A stretch of DNA of 64,000 bases from Imbricaverruca yamaguchii (Eukaryota > Arthropoda > Thecostraca > Neoverrucidae): positions 1,039,001-1,103,000 of the forward strand of contig JAOTOL010001464.1 of NCBI GenBank assembly GCA_034440575.1, in the 5' to 3' direction. Positions 59,641 to 64,000 of the stretch are shown piece by piece. Numbering within the stretch: the stretch's first letter is position 1; every line of letters begins with the position of its first letter. Made by a program: the position numbers and the translations under genes. The notes under the pieces are model-generated. The model was not told the DNA's origin and did no database searches. It saw nothing but the letters and a program-made list of their open reading frames with translations.

Positions 59641-60167
59641 ACCGAATGCAGTTGCCGGAGCGAAGTGGGACCAGTCTGAGCAGACTGTGTCGTCACAGCT
59701 TGCTACGTCTGTGCCATTATGGGCAGTGGCTATTCTTTTGACACCTTGTAGATTTTCAGAATTTGTCGAATTGTCATTCACACTTTGGCCTGCCATGGAG
59801 GAAAGGGCGGCAGCGAATGTGCTATGAGGCGTATCCACAAGCTCAGAGATAGGCAGCGAATATATTTTCTTCGATTTTACACCTTGCCGCCGAATGAAAA
59901 TGCGTGATCTGGTTCTTGCTGGGGTGTGGGGGCGTCGAGGGGGAGTGGCCCCGCTCAGGCCCCTGGCAACAGGGGCTTAAGAAGCAGTCCTTGCTGAACA
60001 GTCAAACATTGGTCCTAGCTCTCGCCACGGCATTACGAGAGGTTTGATGAAGAACTGAATCAACATATAATAGTTGGAGTTCGGCATTGGAATCTCTTGC
60101 GATTACATCCGACGTTAACCAACGACGTCTTCAAAATACAGCCACGCCTCGGTAGCGTTGACCCACC
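59641..60167. other. Unassigned sequence
   Basis: No recognised gene or repeat. Confidence 0.5.
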
Positions 60168-60255
60168 TGACCCGACCCGATCTGACCCAGCCCGACCCGA
60201 TCTGACCCAGCCCGACCCGATCTGACCCAGCCCGACTCAGTCTGACTCGGTTCGA
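60168..60255. repeat. 20-bp minisatellite, about 4 copies
   Basis: The unit is CCGACCCGATCTGACCCAGC; the last copy decays to CCGACTCAGTCTGACTCGG. Confidence 0.92.
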
Positions 60256-60649
60256 CCGCGGCGCGCTTAAGAGCCTCGATCACGGAGCTTCAAGTCCCAA
60301 CTACTACTCAGCCAAAATTAGCCTGCTCTTTCAACATACTCTTGAGTGGGGACAAGGGTGGCTGAGGTCAAACTGGCCCTCTTGCGGTCGGTCCACCAGT
60401 CAGACTTTCAGCCGACGAGTGACCAGCCGCCTGTTTGGCAGGTCTTGACAGTCTCGGAGCTGGAACCTCTCTCGCCGCTGGCATGGTCAGCTGGTTTCGG
60501 TCTGTGGCTCTGGTCGAGCTCAAACCCGCACCGGTGTCCACCGTGGTCGAGTTCTTTGGTTCTTTCACGACGCACCCGACTGCTGGGTCATGTAACGTCG
60601 CCAGCCCTAACGGCCGTTGGTCGCTGGTCGTTGGTGGACTCGATAATCT
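60256..60649 (-). other. Possible body of the SINE with head at 60723
   Basis: If the minus-strand tRNA-like head at 60723-60650 is a SINE promoter, its body would lie here. I see no second copy in the window, so the 3' end cannot be placed. Confidence 0.35.
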
Positions 60650-60723
60650 GACCGGTTGTGGGAGTCGAACCCACGTCCTTACGATCGAGAGCCCAACCAC
60701 CATCCGACTGAGCTACGTTGGTC
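60650..60723 (-). mobile_element. tRNA-derived SINE head with intact A and B boxes
   Basis: The minus strand carries TAGCTCAGTCGG (perfect match to the pol III A-box consensus) and GGTTCGACTCC (perfect B box) at tRNA spacing. The T arm is fully paired (GTGGG/CCCAC). The acceptor stem pairs only at its outer end (GACC/GGTC); the D and anticodon stems are poor. The anticodon-loop position reads CTC if folded conventionally. I infer a tRNA-derived SINE or tRNA pseudogene; a divergent true tRNA is less likely. Confidence 0.7.
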
Positions 60724-61894
60724 CCCTCAGTCTCCCCTACAGAAGCTGCATAGTGATAACATGCTTGAGTAGCTTGAAGAACCAAATAATATGGTCATAA
60801 TTTTTGCATAACCAGTGTTATGTAGACGAGGCGTATTATTGGTCTGACAGCTGTTTTAAGGGATGCATATCGGGAAAAAGACCCTACAGGTTGAACTTTG
60901 GAAGCCAAATAACCATACGTTATTTGTCATCTGTCAAAACAAATGTGTCAAAATGTGCGGAGTGTGAACTGTGGAGTGTGGAATGGAGTGTTGACTAATA
61001 CAAAACATTCCCCTGCAGCTTCGCGCTATCTGCATTGTATTTTGTGAAAAGCAGACGAACAAACTCCACGAACACGTTGCAGTATTGGGATGTTTTCAGT
61101 TCATTTGATCTTTCAGGTTACTTCCAAAAAACTTAAAACTTACACACATATGGGCTTCACTAAGATGCCACCAATTCTATTAATTTCGTACACTTTGTTC
61201 CGTTAATTGTTTATATATCGCGGGGTCAAACTGACCCCACCCGAACCCGTACACCTGACACCTTTACAGAGCGGGAATTTATGGTTTTCAATGCTTTGGT
61301 TGTTAACCTATGTTTTACGATAAGTCCCTTTATGCTCTAAGCCATGGCTACATATGGTCCAAGTTTGGTTTATACTGTGGCGTCAACAACATCACTATAC
61401 TTTCTCTGAAGTACTTGCATTATTTGCTGAATAATGTGCCTCGTGGCGGAGTTTTGCAGGTACTTTTAACCGGTACAGATCCGGGGCGGACGTTCGTTGC
61501 CACCAGGACACTGCCCAGTTCGCGCAGATCGCCTGTCTTGATGCTGTCTTGCTGAAGCTAAACTGGCCATGAAAGTGATGCCTTCCAAGTTGACGTAATT
61601 ACTTTGTCATTGAGTAATTCCAGGAGGAGATATTTGGCATGCGATCCGCTGTTATTTTACAAGTATTTGAATCGCCGGAGGCCAGCAAGCCAAGTCTCCA
61701 GCAAATATGCACACCGGGGGTTCACGAATTGGCGATTTCAGCTCATTAATCTACGAAGTCCAGTCAGAATGCTTAGGTATCAGCATGAAGAATGCAAGAA
61801 CATGCCGTGATTGAACTTTTCCCATTATCGCTGGTGTGAGTCTAGATCTCGGAATGCTCGAATCACCCCCTAAAAAAAACATACGTTTCTAAAC
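60724..61894. other. Unassigned sequence, no recognised gene
   Basis: Short frames only (81 aa or less). No repeat or transposon end found before the CR1 truncation point at about 61895. Confidence 0.55.
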
Positions 61895-63976
61895 TCAGAT
61901 TAGACATGTCCCCCAAAAGCAAAGACGCAAAAGAAGGGTAGGAAAGCCAGCAGGGCTTACACCAGACGTGATAAAAGCAATTAAGGCTAAGAAAACTGCA
62001 TTTAGAGTTTTTAAAGAAGCCTCAAATGTCATTAATCTAAAGGCGTATCGAAAAGCTAGAGACACTGTGAAGCAAAAACCCAGAGCAGCAAAGCGAGCAA
62101 AGGAACTGGATTTAGCTAGAAACTGTAATGGGGACAGTAAAAAGTTCTTTTAGTTTCTACAAGCTGAGTAAAGTTTCTAGCACAATTGGTCCACTGGAAG
62201 TAAACGGGACTACATTGGGTGAGGATAGTGAGATGGTTGAGGAGCTGAGCAAGCAGTTCAAATCAGTGTTTACATTGGAAGATATGACCAATCTGCCGAC
62301 CGTACACCATAGTTCAGTTACATGGGATCTGACAAATGATGTTGATTTCATTGGTAGTGATGTTGTTTACAATCATATCAGGAAAATAAAGCCAAATAAG
62401 GCAGCAGGACCTGATGATATTTATGCTATGGTGTTGTGGAAACTGAAAAGGAACTGGCATTTCCACTTAGTATAATATTTTGTAGATCAGTTTCACATAA
62501 TGAAATTCCAACCGATTGGAAAAGGGCAAATGTAGTTCCTATTTTCAAGAAAGGAGAAAGAGGGAAAGTTGAAAACTATAGGCCAATAAGTCTCACATCC
62601 CTAGTCTGCAAGGTACTCGAATCAATTATCAAGGATACAATAGTTAGTTATCTGGAAGGTAGCAGATTGATTCAAGATACTCAACATGGATTTAGAAAAG
62701 GACGATCTCGTGTCTCACAAACCTCTTGGACTTTTTGAACTTCGCCACAGAACAATTTGATCAGGGAAATCAGGTTGATGTAGCATATCTTGACTTTAGT
62801 AAGGCCTTTGACAAGGTACCCCATAAACGGTTAATGATACAGCTTCAGTCCCATGGTATTGCAGGTAGCATCTTAAAATGGATAGAGTTGTGGCTTTCAG
62901 ATAGACAGCAAAGAGTGATGCTAAATGGTACAAAGTCATCATGGCAAAATGTTCTTAGTGGAGTCCCCCAGGGGTCAGTACTAGGGCCATTACTGTTCAT
63001 TATATTTGTAAATAACATTGAAAGTGGCCTAAGCAGTAAAGTTTTGAAATTTGCAGATGATTTGAAGGTCTTTAGGAGCAATAACAGGTCAGGATGAGCA
63101 TATCTCGCTGCAAAAGACTTAGACGAACTTGTGAAGTGGTCCGAAGAATGGCAAATGAAATTTAACTTTGATAAGTGCAAAATCATGCATGTAGGTAAGC
63201 AGCATATGAAGGCTCCATACTTGATGGGTGGCCAAGTGCTATCAGTGACTCAACAGGAGAAGGATTTAGGTGTTATTCTAAACACAAAACTGGGGGCATC
63301 AGAACAGACCAAGGAAGCCAGGAAGAAGGCACTGAGAATGCTCGGGGCAATAAATAGGAATGTATCATACAGAAGTGAGGAAGTGATCAGGAAGCTTTAC
63401 TGTGCATACGTCAGGCCACATTTGGAATACTGCATCCAAGCTTGGTCTCCTAGCTATGAAAAGATTGTTGGCTTTTAGAGAGAGTACAAAAGAGGGCTAC
63501 AAAAATGGTTAATGGCATAAGCAACCTGGCATATGAGGAAAGATTGAAGAAATTGAATATGTTTTCACTTAGATATAGAAGGCTGAGAGGAGATCTCATC
63601 GAGGTCTTTAAATTTGTCAATGGTCTGGAGAGGGGATACCTTGGGGAAATGTTTGGATTTAACAGAAATGATGCAATTAGAGGCCATAAATTCAAAATTA
63701 AAATTAACCACAGCAGAACAAGGTTAAGGGAAACTTTCTTCACCAACAGGGTAGTGGAACACTGGAACCAGCTGCCAGAAAACATCGTCAGTAGCAGCAC
63801 ATTGAACATCTTTAAAAACAGCATAGACAATCATTATAAGAATAGAGGGCTTGCTTTTCAGTATTACAGGGAGGGCTGATTGGCAGATTTGGTGGGCAAC
63901 TGGTTCAGTGTACAGAGTGCAACCAAGAAGGGCCCTTGTGGCTCAGAGTTGCACTAATCTTTTATGTCTTTATGTC
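61895..63976 (+). mobile_element. CR1-like retrotransposon, 5'-truncated (copy B)
   Basis: Nearly identical over its length to the 3' 2.1 kb of copy A (4851-6943, opposite strand). The match begins abruptly at CAGATTAGACATGTC, inside the endonuclease-RT linker, and ends with two TTTATGTC octamers. 5' truncation is the usual outcome of target-primed reverse transcription. ORF1, the endonuclease and the 5' region are absent. Confidence 0.95.
61910..63879 (+). pseudogene. CR1 ORF2 reverse transcriptase, multiple frameshifts
   Basis: This covers the RT from the linker (KAIKAKKTAFRVFKEAS) through YRPISLTSLVCKVLES, DFSKAFDKVPH, SGVPQGSVLGPLLF, KFADDL and the C-terminal VEHWNQLPENI. Compared with copy A the lesions are small: an extra T near 62149 (TTTT versus TTT), loss of a G near 62438, an extra CT near 62705, an extra A near 63076, loss of an A near 63112 (AAAA versus AAAAA) and loss of an A near 63462. 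Between lesions the protein is almost unchanged. It keeps the GTCCCCC run intact where copy A has lost a base. Confidence 0.93.
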
Positions 63977-64000
63977 TAATCCTGAAGACGGGCACGATCT

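Noticed and set aside
60650..60723. Functional tRNA gene on the minus strand
   Set aside because: The T arm and pol III boxes are good, but the acceptor stem mismatches at its inner pairs and the D and anticodon stems do not pair, so a SINE head or tRNA pseudogene fits better.

Overview
This window looks like a repeat-rich intergenic or heterochromatin-like stretch of an animal nuclear genome. It contains CR1-type and other non-LTR retrotransposons, a Ty3/Gypsy-type gag fossil, PIF/Harbinger-like and piggyBac-like non-autonomous DNA transposons, tRNA-derived SINE-like heads, and very abundant tandem repeats. No bacterial gene organisation is present. An invertebrate is likely from the transposon mix and the density of micro- and minisatellites, but I cannot assign a species or phylum. 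I recognise no host protein-coding gene. Nearly all long open frames are translations of tandem repeats.

Layout, left to right. A CA/CCCAG minisatellite runs off the left edge (1-1199), followed by a 33-bp array and about 3.4 kb of unassigned sequence. A nearly full-length CR1 retrotransposon lies on the minus strand (4851-9788): a coiled-coil plus SGNH-esterase ORF1, an endonuclease plus reverse transcriptase ORF2, an 8-bp-repeat 3' tail and a duplicated 5' unit of about 0.2 kb. From 9.8 to 20 kb there are arrays of 35, 30 and 39 bp, an ACT triplet block, a 711-bp Harbinger-like MITE with 30-bp perfect inverted termini and a TTA target duplication, and (CAY)n and (CA)n blocks. A piggyBac-like MITE sits at 20058-20880 and a related copy, inverted, at 45018-45834. 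Between them lie a decayed RT fragment (21.8-22.35 kb), a 2.3-kb 13/16-bp array, a GGCTCC hexamer block, a GAGAGG polypurine block, and a second decayed RT (29.36-31.08 kb) that passes directly into a 13.9-kb, roughly 147-copy, highly homogeneous 94-bp satellite.

From 46 to 60 kb there are arrays of 37/41, 39, 85, 23, 72 and 65 bp, an RT C-terminal fragment (56.3-56.64 kb) and a Ty3-type gag fragment (56.8-57.25 kb) whose 3' part has expanded into the 72-bp array. A SINE-like tRNA head is at 60.65-60.72 kb. The window ends with a second, 5'-truncated CR1 copy on the plus strand (61895-63976).

The unifying observation is that three tandem arrays appear to have arisen inside retroelement coding sequence. 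The 24-bp array (30.37-30.66 kb) repeats codons of the RT motif NLGVIMDD. The first monomer of the 94-bp satellite continues the reading frame of the same RT's C-terminal region. The 72-bp array sits in frame at the end of the gag-like frame. This fits established knowledge that satellites can be seeded from transposons, but having several independent, in-frame cases so close together is unusual. The derivations are inferences from my own reading and need alignment to confirm.
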